Below, in pieces: positions 46,003 through 55,060 of a stretch of DNA of 64,000 nucleotides. Both the position numbers and the translations under genes were made by a program. This stretch comes from Fischerella sp. PCC 9431 (GTDB taxonomy: Bacteria; Cyanobacteriota; Cyanobacteriia; Cyanobacteriales; Nostocaceae). Under the pieces are notes generated by a model. It ran no database searches. It saw nothing but the letters and a program-made list of their open reading frames with translations, and had not been told where the DNA came from. The first letter of the stretch is position 1. Each line of letters begins with the position of its first letter. Location of the stretch: the NCBI RefSeq assembly GCF_000447295.1, contig NZ_KE650771.1:1885004-1949003 (forward strand), read 5' to 3'.

Positions 46003-46337
46003 GCTATTGAGGATTTAAGCAGAATACAGATTGCAAAAATACATGAGTGCAAGAGTTGGGAAAAGGGTAAAGGGAAAAGGATTTTTCTATTCCTTTAACC
46101 CTTGCCCTGACTTCTGCAAGAAGTTTGATCAAAATGCTGCAAGTCTTCTTATTTATAGTTTGATTGATAAATGTGACAAAATAATGTCAGACTTTATAGT
46201 TTGACAAAGAAATATTACAAAAATATCAAATCTGGATTTAAATCTGACGAAATGATTTTTGCGCTCACTTTTTCTCACAGATAATTCCGAGCAGATATAA
46301 GTGGAGCAAATCCACAAATCCAAAATCTAAAATCCTG
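46003..46337. other. Intergenic region upstream of the adaptor gene
   Basis: The 335 bp carry the efflux operon promoter, a GGGAAAAGGG-type short repeat near 46050-46090, and a fragment of repeat family A in reverse orientation at 46308-46337. No gene is seen. Confidence 0.5.
46308..46337 (-). repeat. Fragment of dispersed repeat family A
   Basis: Reverse-complement GGATTTTAGATTTTGGATTT run with a CCACAAATCC edge. It lacks a full hairpin core and ends at the stop codon of the 135-aa gene. Confidence 0.45.
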
Positions 46338-46745
46338 TTAAAAAACAGAGGAAGAATCAAAGTCCTTTTGATAGCGAATTAATTCGCTGACTCGTTCCCG
46401 TGATAAACCCAACTCGCGACTGATATTGGCTTCAAGTTGCTTAGGATCAGTGATTGAAAACTCAAACTTCATCGTTTTCAGAGGTGAGTGATTTGTTTTC
46501 ACATTTACCAGCGAAATTCCTTGTGCTTTCAGAACTTTCACTTCGATCGCCACTACCTTTTTCATAATCTGTCGTGTTAATTGCGTATCCGCTTGCAGAT
46601 ATTTTTTATGATTGTAGGTATGATTGAGTATCTGGTCTCCCACCAAACCGCTTCCCACCCAAAAAACCAGTCCAATCAACGGTAATGATGACCAAAACAC
46701 AAACCCTAATGTTTGTAATACTGAAAAAAGTTGCAGTTGACGCAT
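46338..46745 (-). CDS. Small membrane-anchored hypothetical protein
   Basis: This 135-aa protein has one or two hydrophobic segments near the N-terminus (LGFVFWSSLPLIGLVFWV) and then a soluble, periplasmic or cytoplasmic domain rich in Lys and Leu (YLQADTQLTRQIMKKVVAIE, then LEANISRELGLSRERVSELI). I do not recognise the family. It lies just upstream of the efflux adaptor on the same strand and divergent from the response regulator, so it may belong to the efflux operon or be an accessory sensor. ATG 46745 is adjacent to the divergent promoter region. Confidence 0.65.
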   Translation of the reverse strand: MRQLQLFSVLQTLGFVFWSSLPLIGLVFWVGSGLVGDQILNHTYNHKKYLQADTQLTRQIMKKVVAIEVKVLKAQGISLVNVKTNHSPLKTMKFEFSITDPKQLEANISRELGLSRERVSELIRYQKDFDSSSVF

Positions 46746-46851
46746 GGAAAGAATAGGGTTGATTTTGTAAATGTTAATTGCTGATCGTCACTTCTATGTC
46801 ATTCTGCTAGCTTAATCTTAAAACTAGGAAGTGAAAATTACAGCAAGCGGG

Positions 46852-47529
46852 ATGTTGATCTTACTGGTTGAAGATGACCCAGCCCAATTAGAACCACTAC
46901 GGGCAGCACTATTGAAAGTAGGGCATACTGTAGATGCCATTGAAGATGGAGAAACAGCACAATGGTTTGCTTTTCAAAAAGACTATGATTTATTGATTTT
47001 AGATTGGATGTTACCAAAGATGAGTGGTGTAGAACTGTGTCAGTCATATCGAAGAGCAGGTAAAGTCGCTCCAGTGCTGATATTGACTGCAAAAGACACA
47101 GTTACAGATAAGGTGATGGGTTTAGATGCGGGTGCGGATGATTACTTAGTCAAACCAGTAGATGTATTAGAATTTTTGGCACGGGTAAGAGCATTGGGAA
47201 GGCGATCGCCAATGTGGCAAGGAGATATACTCAGCTTAAGTGGCTTGCATCTGTATGTATCTAATTTGACAATTGAACTTGATGCAATCACCACTCAACT
47301 TTCTAGCCGGGAGTTCCAATTGATGGAATATTTGATGCGACATCCCCGCCAAATTTTATCTCATGATCAGATTGAGCAAGCTTTGTGGAGTTGCGGAGAA
47401 GAACCCGAAAGTAACGCAGTCACAACTTTGGTACGCCGCTTGCGCCAACGTCTACAAATCATTGGGGCTAGAGATTGGCTCGAAACGGTGCATCGGGTAG
47501 GCTATCGGTTGAATCCGCCGAATTCATAA
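46852..47529 (+). CDS. rppA: OmpR-family response regulator (RppA/NrsR-like)
   Basis: This is a two-domain response regulator. The receiver domain (1-115) has LLVEDDPAQ (acid pocket), LLILDWMLP with the phosphorylated Asp, LILTAKD (Thr) and YLVKPVD (Lys). The C-terminal winged helix has LSSREFQLMEYLMRHPRQIL and the recognition helix region ESNAVTTLVRRLRQRL, then DWLETVHRVGYRL. It resembles the RppA/NrsR regulators of cyanobacteria. The frame opens at GTG 46831, but ATG 46852 begins the receiver fold (225 aa) and is preferred. Its partner kinase gene starts 892 bp downstream, with a toxin-antitoxin pair in between. The divergent efflux genes may be its target. Symbol by similarity. Confidence 0.9.
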   Translation: MLILLVEDDPAQLEPLRAALLKVGHTVDAIEDGETAQWFAFQKDYDLLILDWMLPKMSGVELCQSYRRAGKVAPVLILTAKDTVTDKVMGLDAGADDYLVKPVDVLEFLARVRALGRRSPMWQGDILSLSGLHLYVSNLTIELDAITTQLSSREFQLMEYLMRHPRQILSHDQIEQALWSCGEEPESNAVTTLVRRLRQRLQIIGARDWLETVHRVGYRLNPPNS

Positions 47530-47602
47530 GAATACCTTTACCAACCGCTAGTATTGATGCAGTTATTCTTGAATTTTCCAACCAGTAGAGGAGATACCCA
47601 CA

Positions 47603-47890
47603 ATGACTATCAAAGAACTACTTCTGCAAGAAATAGAATCTACCCCAGATACCATTCTGGCAGAAACGCTAGATTTTTTACGCTTTCTGAAAACAAAGGA
47701 AACCCAAACACATGCTCTTCCAGAAGCAGAATCTACTACTAACACGACCGTAAATTCCACAGGTCGATCACTGCTAGAACACTTGAAAACCATTGGTAAA
47801 TGGTCAGGTGATGATTTACAAGAGTGTCTCCAGCTAGTTTACGCCACTCGCGGAAAAGCCAAATTTGATGACGATAATCCCTTTGAATAA
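47603..47890 (+). CDS. VapB/DUF2281-like antitoxin
   Basis: This 95-aa protein has an N-terminal helix pair MTIKELLLQEIESTPDTILA followed by TLDFLRFLKTKE, the pattern of DUF2281-type antitoxins. A variable middle follows, and the acidic C-terminus contains DDLQECLQLVYATRGKAKF and ends DDNPFE. It is preceded by a strong ribosome binding site (AGAGGAGATACCCAC before ATG 47603). The stop overlaps the toxin start (TAATG at 47888-47892), which gives translational coupling. The family is reasonably recognised; binding to the PIN toxin is by analogy. Confidence 0.85.
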   Translation: MTIKELLLQEIESTPDTILAETLDFLRFLKTKETQTHALPEAESTTNTTVNSTGRSLLEHLKTIGKWSGDDLQECLQLVYATRGKAKFDDDNPFE

Positions 47891-48333
47891 TGTACCTATT
47901 AGATACAAATCACTGTAGCCTTGCAATTCTTGGTGATATCAATCTGCTTCATCGCCTCGCTGAAGTGGAAAATTCTGTGATTTTAACCTGCGTCATTGTT
48001 CAAGGAGAACTGATAGACATGGCAGAACGTTCTCAACGCACAGAAGATAACTTAGCCCTTATTCACCGTTTTCTAACGGGTATATACATTCACAACATTG
48101 ATAAATTTACTGCTATTATTTACGGACAACTAAAAGCCGCTTTATTTAATCAATTTGCACCCAAAGAGAAAAACAAGCGACGAAAAACTAAAATAACTAA
48201 TTTAGGCTTTGATGAAAATGACCTTTGGATTGCTGCTGTAGCCCTACAACACAACCTTACTGTTGTATCGGCTGACAGCGACTTTAGAAGAATTCAACAA
48301 GTGAGAATATTGTCATTTGAATCTTGGTTGTAA
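47890..48333 (+). CDS. PIN-domain ribonuclease toxin (VapC-like)
   Basis: This 147-aa endoribonuclease has the PIN fold. It starts YLLDTNHCSLAILGD, in which the first acidic residue of the active site is D5. ILTCVIVQGELIDMAERS carries the Glu near residue 42, and ENDLWIAAVALQHNLTVVSA plus DSDFRRI carry the C-terminal acidic residues. ATG 47890 overlaps the antitoxin stop. Together they form a typical type II toxin-antitoxin unit. The target RNA is unknown. The Lys/Arg-rich loop (KEKNKRRKTKIT) before the last acidic cluster is longer than usual. Confidence 0.88.
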   Translation: MYLLDTNHCSLAILGDINLLHRLAEVENSVILTCVIVQGELIDMAERSQRTEDNLALIHRFLTGIYIHNIDKFTAIIYGQLKAALFNQFAPKEKNKRRKTKITNLGFDENDLWIAAVALQHNLTVVSADSDFRRIQQVRILSFESWL

Positions 48334-48421
48334 GCGTACTAGGGATGCAGAGTGTTTGGGAATTTAAATAGTTACGAATTTGTGCAATGTTGTACTTAGA
48401 AAAGTGGACTTTGCTGGCAAA

Positions 48422-49684
48422 ATGTTTGATCATAGTCGTCGTAATCTTGCTCACTGGTTCGCCCTATCGATGGGTGGAATTTTGTTTGCGTTTGCAGGAG
48501 TGGGCTACTGTTTGAACGTAGAAGAGCAGTTACGGTTTTTTGATGAGGAACTGTTTAGCCAAAGTAAAACTTTTGCGAGTAAAACTCAATACACACTTAC
48601 TCAAAATCAACGCGATCGCACTCCTATCGAGAAAGATGTGTCATTAAATGGTGGACTGCTGTACGCGCGATGGTACAACGCTGATAAACAACTCGTGCAG
48701 TATCTTGGTGGTTCATCGGGTGTTAGACAGTTGACTACAGAACCAGGATTTCAAACGTTGCTACTGTCAGGAGATCCAGAATACACTCAAATAACTTGGG
48801 TTCGCCAAGTTACTATTCCCGTTTTGCAAAATAAGGAGTTGATTGGTTACTTTCAAGCAGCAGCTCCCTTAGACTCACTACGCAGTAGTTTAAATCAAGC
48901 TCGCTTGTTTTTAGCTTTGGGTGTTCCCTTCACTTTTGTGGTGATTGGAATTACAGGTTGGTTTTTAGGGGGATTAGCAATGCGACCAACCCGCCGAGCT
49001 TATCAGCAATTACAACGATTTACGGCGGATGCTTCCCATGAACTACGCACACCTGTAGCTACAATGTTAAGTAATGCTCAAGTTGCTTTGATACCACCCG
49101 AAGATCCTGTGGAGCAACGACTACGGTTGCAAAAGATTGCAGAAACAGCTAAGTCTATGAGTGTGCTGATCAATAATCTGTTGTTTCTGTCACGCCATGA
49201 TAGCTCACTAGCAGAAACTACATTCAAACCAATAGATTTGAGTGAATTATTGCGATCGCTTGCTGCGGAGTTCAGTACTCAAGCGACTGCTCAAAGTTTA
49301 AATTTCAGCACCCAATTACCAGAGCAGTCTGTGATGTTACACGCTGATCCTAATTTGCTCAAACAAGCGATCATCAATCTTCTTAGTAACGCTTTGAAAT
49401 ACACTCCCGCAGAAGGTGAAATACAATTGTGTCTTTTCACCCAGTCCCACCGGGCGGTGATTCAGGTAAAAGACAATGGTATTGGGATTCCCGCAAGCGA
49501 TTTACCTTATATTTTTGATCGTTTTTATCGCGTAGATACCGTTCGCTCTCGCCAAACCGGCGGCTTTGGATTGGGACTAGCGATCGCTCAACAAATTGTA
49601 CAAGTTCACCAAGGACAAATATCTGTCAAGAGTATAATTGCTCAAGGGTCAACTTTTCAAATTGAACTTCCGCTTAAAGTTTAA
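48422..49684 (+). CDS. rppB: Sensor histidine kinase (RppB/NrsS-like)
   Basis: This is a membrane sensor kinase. The N-terminal helix ([18 protein letters not shown]) is followed by a periplasmic domain of about 120 residues and a second helix ([20 protein letters not shown]). There is no obvious separate HAMP domain. The H-box is [15 protein letters not shown] (His near residue 206), then the N-box [16 protein letters not shown]1 [10 protein letters not shown]-box FDRFYRVD and G2 [13 protein letters not shown]. The frame opens at TTG 48380, but ATG 48422 is a better start (420 aa). It resembles NrsS/RppB. Its partner regulator lies upstream of the inserted toxin-antitoxin pair. Confidence 0.9.
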   Translation: MFDHSRRNLAHWFALSMGGILFAFAGVGYCLNVEEQLRFFDEELFSQSKTFASKTQYTLTQNQRDRTPIEKDVSLNGGLLYARWYNADKQLVQYLGGSSGVRQLTTEPGFQTLLLSGDPEYTQITWVRQVTIPVLQNKELIGYFQAAAPLDSLRSSLNQARLFLALGVPFTFVVIGITGWFLGGLAMRPTRRAYQQLQRFTADASHELRTPVATMLSNAQVALIPPEDPVEQRLRLQKIAETAKSMSVLINNLLFLSRHDSSLAETTFKPIDLSELLRSLAAEFSTQATAQSLNFSTQLPEQSVMLHADPNLLKQAIINLLSNALKYTPAEGEIQLCLFTQSHRAVIQVKDNGIGIPASDLPYIFDRFYRVDTVRSRQTGGFGLGLAIAQQIVQVHQGQISVKSIIAQGSTFQIELPLKV

Positions 49685-49812
49685 AAGGGATCGGGGATCG
49701 GGGAAAGGGGACAAGGGAGCAGGGAGCAGGGTGCAGGGTGCAGGGTGAATAAGTAATACACAATGCCCCATGCCCCATTCCCAATCCCCGATCCCCATTC
49801 CCCGTTCCCTCT
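49684..49812. repeat. GGGATCG/GGGAGCA tandem array
   Basis: GGGATCG, GGGAGCA and GGGTGCA heptamers lie on the + strand, with CCCATTC/CCCCGAT units toward the right end. The array lies between the convergent histidine kinase and Wzc-like genes. Confidence 0.85.
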
Positions 49813-49814
49813 CT

Positions 49815-52130
49815 TCACTGAGCAGTATTCGCGATCACACCAACCAAATTCAAGTTTTTCAAAATGTCTGTTGCTTGAATTAAATCGGCTTGGGTAACTT
49901 TACCAAGGCGTGACACCATAATAATGCGATCGCACAAGGTTGCTAAAATTCTGGCGTCAACTGTCTTGAGAATTGCAGGAGCATCAATTAATACTAAGTC
50001 GTAAGTCTGCTCAAAGGACTCCAGTAGTTCTTTCATGCGTCCGGAACTGAGCAGTTTGACTGGATCTTCGGCGGGGGAACCGGCTGTTAAAACATCAATT
50101 GAGGGGTGAACTGGTTGAATATAACGTTGGTCAGATGTATCGGTTTCATCAAGTAACAACAGAGATAATCCCCAATCGTTGGAAATTTCCAAGGTTTTGT
50201 GCAGACTCGGTTCTCGCAGATTGGCATCAATTAATAATACCCGTTTATGCATACGAGCTGCACTTACCGCCAGTCCCAAAGCAATGCTTATTTTACCTTC
50301 TTTTGGTTGTGCGGATGTCAACATCACAGACTTGGAAGCCGCAGAAGATGTGATGATTTGCAGGTTTTGATAAGCTATATCTAAGCTTTCGTGGGATGGC
50401 CAAGCAGCATATACAGGTAGAGTTTTGGTTTTAGATGTGTCTTTGTCTTGATCTTTGTGAGAATGCCATATTTTTGGCAAGTTTAACAGCTGTTTGTAAC
50501 GACGAGGTTTGCTGAGTTTGGGGACTGTGGCTAGTAACCGCAGATGTGTCAGCTTTTGTAATTCTGGAGGAGAATAGACAACATCATCAGATAACTCCCG
50601 CATGACTGCTGTTCCTACACCCAACAAAGGTGCAAGGATGATTCCTCCCAAAATAAATAATAAGCTGTTGCTACCTAAATCAGTTCCGCGTAGGGGTTCT
50701 TCCAAGACTTGCAAATCGGAGCCTGTTTGAGCAATTCTTAATCCTAAAGCTTGTTGTGCGGCGGTCATTTGCTCAAGTTTTTTGCGAGTTGCTTGCACTT
50801 CGGGTAACAAACGGTTGTACTCGGAGATCAAGGTAGGATACTTGCTGAGTTCGGAGCGAATTTGCTTTTCTGATTCCGTCAAACTCTGTTCATTGGCGCG
50901 TAGTCCCTCAGCAGTTGTTTGTACCTCGATTAATTGTTGCATCAGCTTTTGGTCAACTTCTCCTAGAAATCCTTGGATTAGTTGGGGTTGTTCTGGTTTG
51001 GTTTCTGGAGCAGGTGTTTCTCCCAAAGCTCGTTTAAGTACTTCCCACTTGCTTGAATCTTCCGATTTCGTATCAGTTACTTGTTTGATTAAATCCTTGG
51101 TGGATTGCGATCGCTCAATTTCTGATTGCAATAACTCTAGTTGACTTTGGTGCTGTTGAATCAAGTTTTGGACTACCGGAGAGTCATCTGTAAAGCGTTG
51201 GCGTTCCTCATTCAAAGACAGTTCTGTTTTTTGAATTTCATCCAGTAAGCTTTGATAGCTGTTTGACTGACTCACAGGTGAGGGTGAGGGAAGAGGTATA
51301 TTTTGGGGAGAATATGCTATCTCTTTTTGTAAGTTTTTGTGGCGTGCTTGAACATCTTGTAATTGAGCGCGAGTCGTTTGTAATTGTTTTTTAATTTCTG
51401 CAAGGTTTTCTAACAGAATTTTACCTTGTACTTCTGGATCAATTAAATTGTACTTTTTGCGAAACTTTTCGAGATTTCCCTCTGCTTGCTTGACTTCCTG
51501 CTTAATTTTAGTCAGGCGATCATTAACAAAATTGAGTGCTTGGTCAAGGCGCTGTTTTCGTTGTTTGAGATCGTAATCTTTATATACCTTTTGCAGAGCT
51601 TGTAGAACTTTCTGTGCTTTTACCGGATCATCACTCTCAAAAGAAAGCTCAAAAACTTGTCCAAAAACTTGATTAGCTCCTCCCCCAGCATCAATAACAG
51701 TGATTGCTAAAGGTCTTTTTTGCGGATTTTGATGCTTACCTTTGATATCTTCAACTGTTAAGTCAGGATACTCATAACGCAATGAATCTACAGCTTTCTG
51801 GATCAGTTTTGAGCTAAGTATTAAACTCAACTGAGGATTGTATTCTACACCTTTGAATGTAGATTCAATGAGATTTTTATTGGTATTTTTTGAGATATTA
51901 GTTGCTGTTTCATCTTCAGCTATATTAGAACCCACAAGTAACTGCATAGAGCTTTGGTATATAGGTTTTGCTTTCCAAGCCAATAAACCTGCAACCGATA
52001 TCACAACACAGGAAATTCCCAAAATTAAAAAGCGTCTACGAAACAAAATTGTAGAGATTTGTTTAATATCAACCGTTTCTTTTTGGGAAAATAAAGCTAA
52101 TTTACCTCTATCAAAACTAGTGTCATTCAC
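49815..52130 (-). CDS. Wzc-like polysaccharide chain-length/tyrosine-kinase protein with degenerate P-loop
   Basis: This 771-aa inner-membrane protein has the layout of Wzc-type regulators of exopolysaccharide polymerisation. An N-terminal helix (FLILGISCVVISVAGLLAW) starts a Wzz domain, then a long periplasmic coiled coil (about 185-450) and a second helix near 489-510 (LLFILGGIILAPLLGVG). The cytoplasmic kinase-like domain follows. Its P-loop reads TSAQPKEGKISIALGLA instead of the usual S-x-x-P-G-E-G-K-S-T, and the Walker A' reads VLLIDANLREP where D-A-D is usual. The Walker B-like stretch is LVLIDAPAI. No Tyr-rich tail follows. It may bind ATP poorly and act without kinase activity. No other export genes are adjacent. 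Confidence 0.87.
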   Translation of the reverse strand: MNDTSFDRGKLALFSQKETVDIKQISTILFRRRFLILGISCVVISVAGLLAWKAKPIYQSSMQLLVGSNIAEDETATNISKNTNKNLIESTFKGVEYNPQLSLILSSKLIQKAVDSLRYEYPDLTVEDIKGKHQNPQKRPLAITVIDAGGGANQVFGQVFELSFESDDPVKAQKVLQALQKVYKDYDLKQRKQRLDQALNFVNDRLTKIKQEVKQAEGNLEKFRKKYNLIDPEVQGKILLENLAEIKKQLQTTRAQLQDVQARHKNLQKEIAYSPQNIPLPSPSPVSQSNSYQSLLDEIQKTELSLNEERQRFTDDSPVVQNLIQQHQSQLELLQSEIERSQSTKDLIKQVTDTKSEDSSKWEVLKRALGETPAPETKPEQPQLIQGFLGEVDQKLMQQLIEVQTTAEGLRANEQSLTESEKQIRSELSKYPTLISEYNRLLPEVQATRKKLEQMTAAQQALGLRIAQTGSDLQVLEEPLRGTDLGSNSLLFILGGIILAPLLGVGTAVMRELSDDVVYSPPELQKLTHLRLLATVPKLSKPRRYKQLLNLPKIWHSHKDQDKDTSKTKTLPVYAAWPSHESLDIAYQNLQIITSSAASKSVMLTSAQPKEGKISIALGLAVSAARMHKRVLLIDANLREPSLHKTLEISNDWGLSLLLLDETDTSDQRYIQPVHPSIDVLTAGSPAEDPVKLLSSGRMKELLESFEQTYDLVLIDAPAILKTVDARILATLCDRIIMVSRLGKVTQADLIQATDILKNLNLVGVIANTAQ

Positions 52131-53056
52131 AACCAGAATCCTCTATCTTAAAAACTATTTTTCAAATCCAGAGTCATTTTTTCTTGATTTAACAAGATTG
52201 AATAGTAGGCTAGGCTATTGTTGCTAATTACCACCTACTCAATAACTTATGCTTTGATGTTTACGAAAATAAGTTTAATGACGATAACCGTAAATTTGCA
52301 TTTTAGAGATTAAAAGTTATCGGTTAATGAACAATTGTATTTAATTCTGATTTCAGATTCATGTAAATAGGCATAAATAAGCAAAGAGAAGAGACTCGAT
52401 AGTTGGTTGATAATTCCCGCTATTTTGAGTTCATATCAACCTAAAGTAATCATCCCGAAACCGTCAAGGATGTTGACTAATCTTTATGATTTTTTTATTA
52501 GATTATGTTGTTAATAGTAATAGACAAAATTCAATTATTTATACAATGATTTGAAATATTCGATTTTAGTAGTAAATTTTGCTCATATTTGATTCATAGT
52601 AAATGCTGAAGAATTTCAAAGTTAAGATATATACGACTACGGTACTGGTATATCAACTAACCTATTAATATCTACCTTAACTTATGAATCGAACTTAAGC
52701 GCTGAAGATAAAATGCTTATAATTTCAAGCTGAATCATACAATGTGTACCAAAGTACGGATTATGAGCAACTTTAACTATTGAATAAATAGAAACATATA
52801 TAAACTTTCTAATCTATTCCCATGAGCAATAGCAATAATTAAGTGAACTGGTATAAAAATACAATTAAAAAAGCCTACAAATATCTAAATAAGTATAGTA
52901 TCTTCCTAAATATTGTATTTTTTACAGCACAAAATCATCAAATTATCTAAATATTTATAATTATCTCTGGCAAATTCAATTAAAGATTCTGTAAAGTCAT
53001 TTAATCTTAACAAAAGGTAGCTATTGCTAGAATAGTGCGATCGCATAGAGGCTCAT
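52131..53056. other. 926-bp AT-rich region without a gene
   Basis: This is the longest gap in the window. Stop codons are dense in all frames. I see no hairpin repeat, tRNA or obvious small ORF. It holds the promoter of the Wzc-like gene and possibly unseen small RNAs. A HIP1 site (GCGATCGC) overlaps 53037-53044. Confidence 0.5.
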
Positions 53057-53284
53057 ATGCACCTTTCTCGAATGTCGGCTAATCCTCATTTTTATGATTA
53101 TATTCACTTCCTAAATTTTCAAGAAGATGGCTCTGTTGAACTCATTGATGGCGCAGGTCAACTTATCAACACTGTTGCACGCGGTAATTACCGAGTGGGT
53201 ACGGTCACTCAGAACTCAGCAGAAGTCACCTTTTACAATTTGGTTGAGGTTAACTCTGCTTCTCGTCTTCTAGGTACTTCATAA
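53057..53284 (+). pseudogene. Possible truncated small gene overlapping rnz
   Basis: This 75-codon frame begins MHLSRMSANPHFYDYIHFLN and reads FQEDGSVELIDGAGQ, a pattern that looks like the N-terminus of a real cyanobacterial protein. The frame continues only into the antisense 3' end of rnz (overlap of 52 bp), so the C-terminal part is probably missing. ATG 53057 has GAGGCTC just upstream. I do not recognise the family firmly, and the gene may instead be a complete short protein. Confidence 0.4.
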
Positions 53285-54192
53285 GTCATAAAATCATAAG
53301 CCATGCTTGTTTTAGGAAAAATAGCACGGGCTTCTTCTAGTAAATCTTTGAACTCAATCCCATTTCCAGGAGCATAACGAGGGCTAAAATGAGTCATGAT
53401 TAAGCGATGCACCCCAGCAGCTAAGGCTGTTTGCGCTGCCATAGTAGATGTAGAATGCAGACGTTGAAAAGCCATATCCGCATCTTGGTGAGAAAAAGTA
53501 GCTTCGTGGATTAATACATCTGCATCCTGTGCTAATTCCACTGCATTCTCAGAATAAATTGTGTCTGTACAGTAAGCCACTTTGCGTCCAATTTCTGTTG
53601 GACCACTAAAATCTGCACCATGAAACACCCTTCCATCAGGTAGAGTAACGGTTTCACCACGTTTGAGTTGACCGTAAACGCGCCCAGGGGGAATTCCCAT
53701 AGCTTTGGCTTTTTCAATATCAAAGCGTCCTGCTTTGTCTTTTTCTGCGATCCGGTAGCCAAAAGTCGTAATCCGATGATGCAAAGAATTACAGGTGACA
53801 GTAAACTCGTCATCTTCGTAAATCAACCCTGGACGAACAGCATGAACTTTCACAGGGTAAGAAAAATGTGTGTGAGAGTAGCGCAAGGCGGATTGCAAAT
53901 ATTCATTCAATCCGGGTGGGCCATATAGATCAATGCGTTCGACATTACCTGCTAAACCACAACTAGCCAGCAGACCAACTAAACCAAAGATGTGATCGCC
54001 GTGCATGTGCGTAATAAAAATTCGGGAGAGTTGGCTGCTTTTGAGTTCACTCCGTAAAAGTTGGTGCTGAGTACCTTCGCCACAGTCAAATAGCCACAAC
54101 TCTGCTCTTTGGGGTAATCTCAGAGCAACACTGGAAACATTACGCGATCGCGTTGGTACACCGGAACTCGTCCCTAAAAATGTGATTTGCAC
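53233..54192 (-). CDS. rnz: Ribonuclease Z
   Basis: RNase Z (319 aa) cleaves the 3' trailer of tRNA precursors that lack an encoded CCA. It has a metallo-beta-lactamase fold: [20 protein letters not shown], then [12 protein letters not shown], and the zinc motif [10 protein letters not shown] (His62, His64, Asp66, His67). The exosite arm is near [29 protein letters not shown] supplies the C-terminal Asp and [12 protein letters not shown] follows; [11 protein letters not shown] gives the last His. It is complete from ATG 54192. The last 50 bp overlap the short frame on the other strand. Confidence 0.96.
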   Translation of the reverse strand: MQITFLGTSSGVPTRSRNVSSVALRLPQRAELWLFDCGEGTQHQLLRSELKSSQLSRIFITHMHGDHIFGLVGLLASCGLAGNVERIDLYGPPGLNEYLQSALRYSHTHFSYPVKVHAVRPGLIYEDDEFTVTCNSLHHRITTFGYRIAEKDKAGRFDIEKAKAMGIPPGRVYGQLKRGETVTLPDGRVFHGADFSGPTEIGRKVAYCTDTIYSENAVELAQDADVLIHEATFSHQDADMAFQRLHSTSTMAAQTALAAGVHRLIMTHFSPRYAPGNGIEFKDLLEEARAIFPKTSMAYDFMTYEVPRRREAELTSTKL

Positions 54193-54336
54193 AGCGTTAT
54201 ACCCGCTCTCCTTTAACTACTTACTGAAATTTGGTGCTTCATTTTATATAGTGGCATGGAAATTTGACAGCGATCGCTTTCCAAAGTGAATCCAGAGTTA
54301 AGTTAATATTTTGTACCAGACAACTTCTAGTCACCT

Positions 54337-54361
54337 GGGCTGGGTGCAAAGTATGAGTTAA
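54337..54361 (+). repeat. Direct repeat flanking family E copy 1, left
   Basis: GGGCTGGGTGCAAAGTATGA is the start of a 25-bp unit that recurs at 54511-54535 with two differences (23 of 25 identical). The two copies bracket the palindromic repeat. Confidence 0.6.
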
Positions 54362-54445
54362 TTCATATCTTGCACCAACTTTTCGTCCCGCCAAAAAATA
54401 AATTTCAAAGGCTGATAACAAAAGTCAGATAAATCTGACTAGGAA

Positions 54446-54510
54446 AGTCTTTGAGTCAGTTTCAACGGACTTATACTATTAGCCTGAGAATTAATTCTCA
54501 GGCGGGATAT
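54446..54510 (+). repeat. Palindromic dispersed repeat family E, copy 1
   Basis: GAGTCAGTTTCAACGGACTT is followed by ACTATTAGCC and the perfect 11+11 palindrome GCCTGAGAATT-AATTCTCAGGC at 54482-54503, then GGGATAT. It aligns with copy 2 at 58381-58447. Confidence 0.7.
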
Positions 54511-54535
54511 GGGCTAGGTGCAAAGTATAAGTTAA
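54511..54535 (+). repeat. Direct repeat flanking family E copy 1, right
   Basis: Second copy of the 25-bp unit at 54337-54361. It starts at the right edge of the palindromic repeat. Confidence 0.6.
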
Positions 54536-55060
54536 GTTATCTTTCCACGTGTCTTACCAGTTTTCCTGCTTCGTCCTTACTAGACTCGGCGCGGTCATTA
54601 ATTTTTGATTTGTCTTTGACGATCACGTTGACTCTTACACCGACGCCTTTTTTTACTAAAACACGGACTTTAACAACGAGATTACCAACTTTGACTAGAA
54701 CCTCAACCTTAACCGGCATGAGTTTTTCTATTATAAGGATTCAAAACATCCCTTTAAAGCTGGCACAGATTCATCAAGCTATCAGTACAATCTCATACAG
54801 TTGGCAAAGTTGAAATTGTGATCAAATTACTTGATTTCCCTGATGTTTGTTACGGTACTCTACCATTACTATTAGTAAATATTATCCAACCAAAATCATA
54901 AAAAAATTTTACAGTCTTGTTTTCATATTTAAATATTTTTATATTTTTCTCCCATTTAATTTTCTAAAATAACTTATTCTTGGATTAATTTATTTTGCTT
55001 GCATATATTAAGAATTGATTAGACAATAATCAATATATTAATGAAATACTTATTGAAATT

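Larger units (their letters stand above)
54193..55060. other. Repeat-bearing intergenic region upstream of the radical SAM gene
   Basis: These 868 bp hold repeat family E copy 1 and a pair of direct repeats around it (separate entries). A minus-strand frame at 54537-54719 encodes an unusual beta-like VKV-rich peptide with no ribosome binding site; it is not called. The last 200 bp are very AT-rich. Confidence 0.5.

Noticed and set aside
54537-54719. Minus-strand 60-codon frame with VKV/VRV alternation
   Set aside because: It looks like an amphipathic beta peptide but has no Shine-Dalgarno and no homologue I recognise; kept only as a weak possibility.
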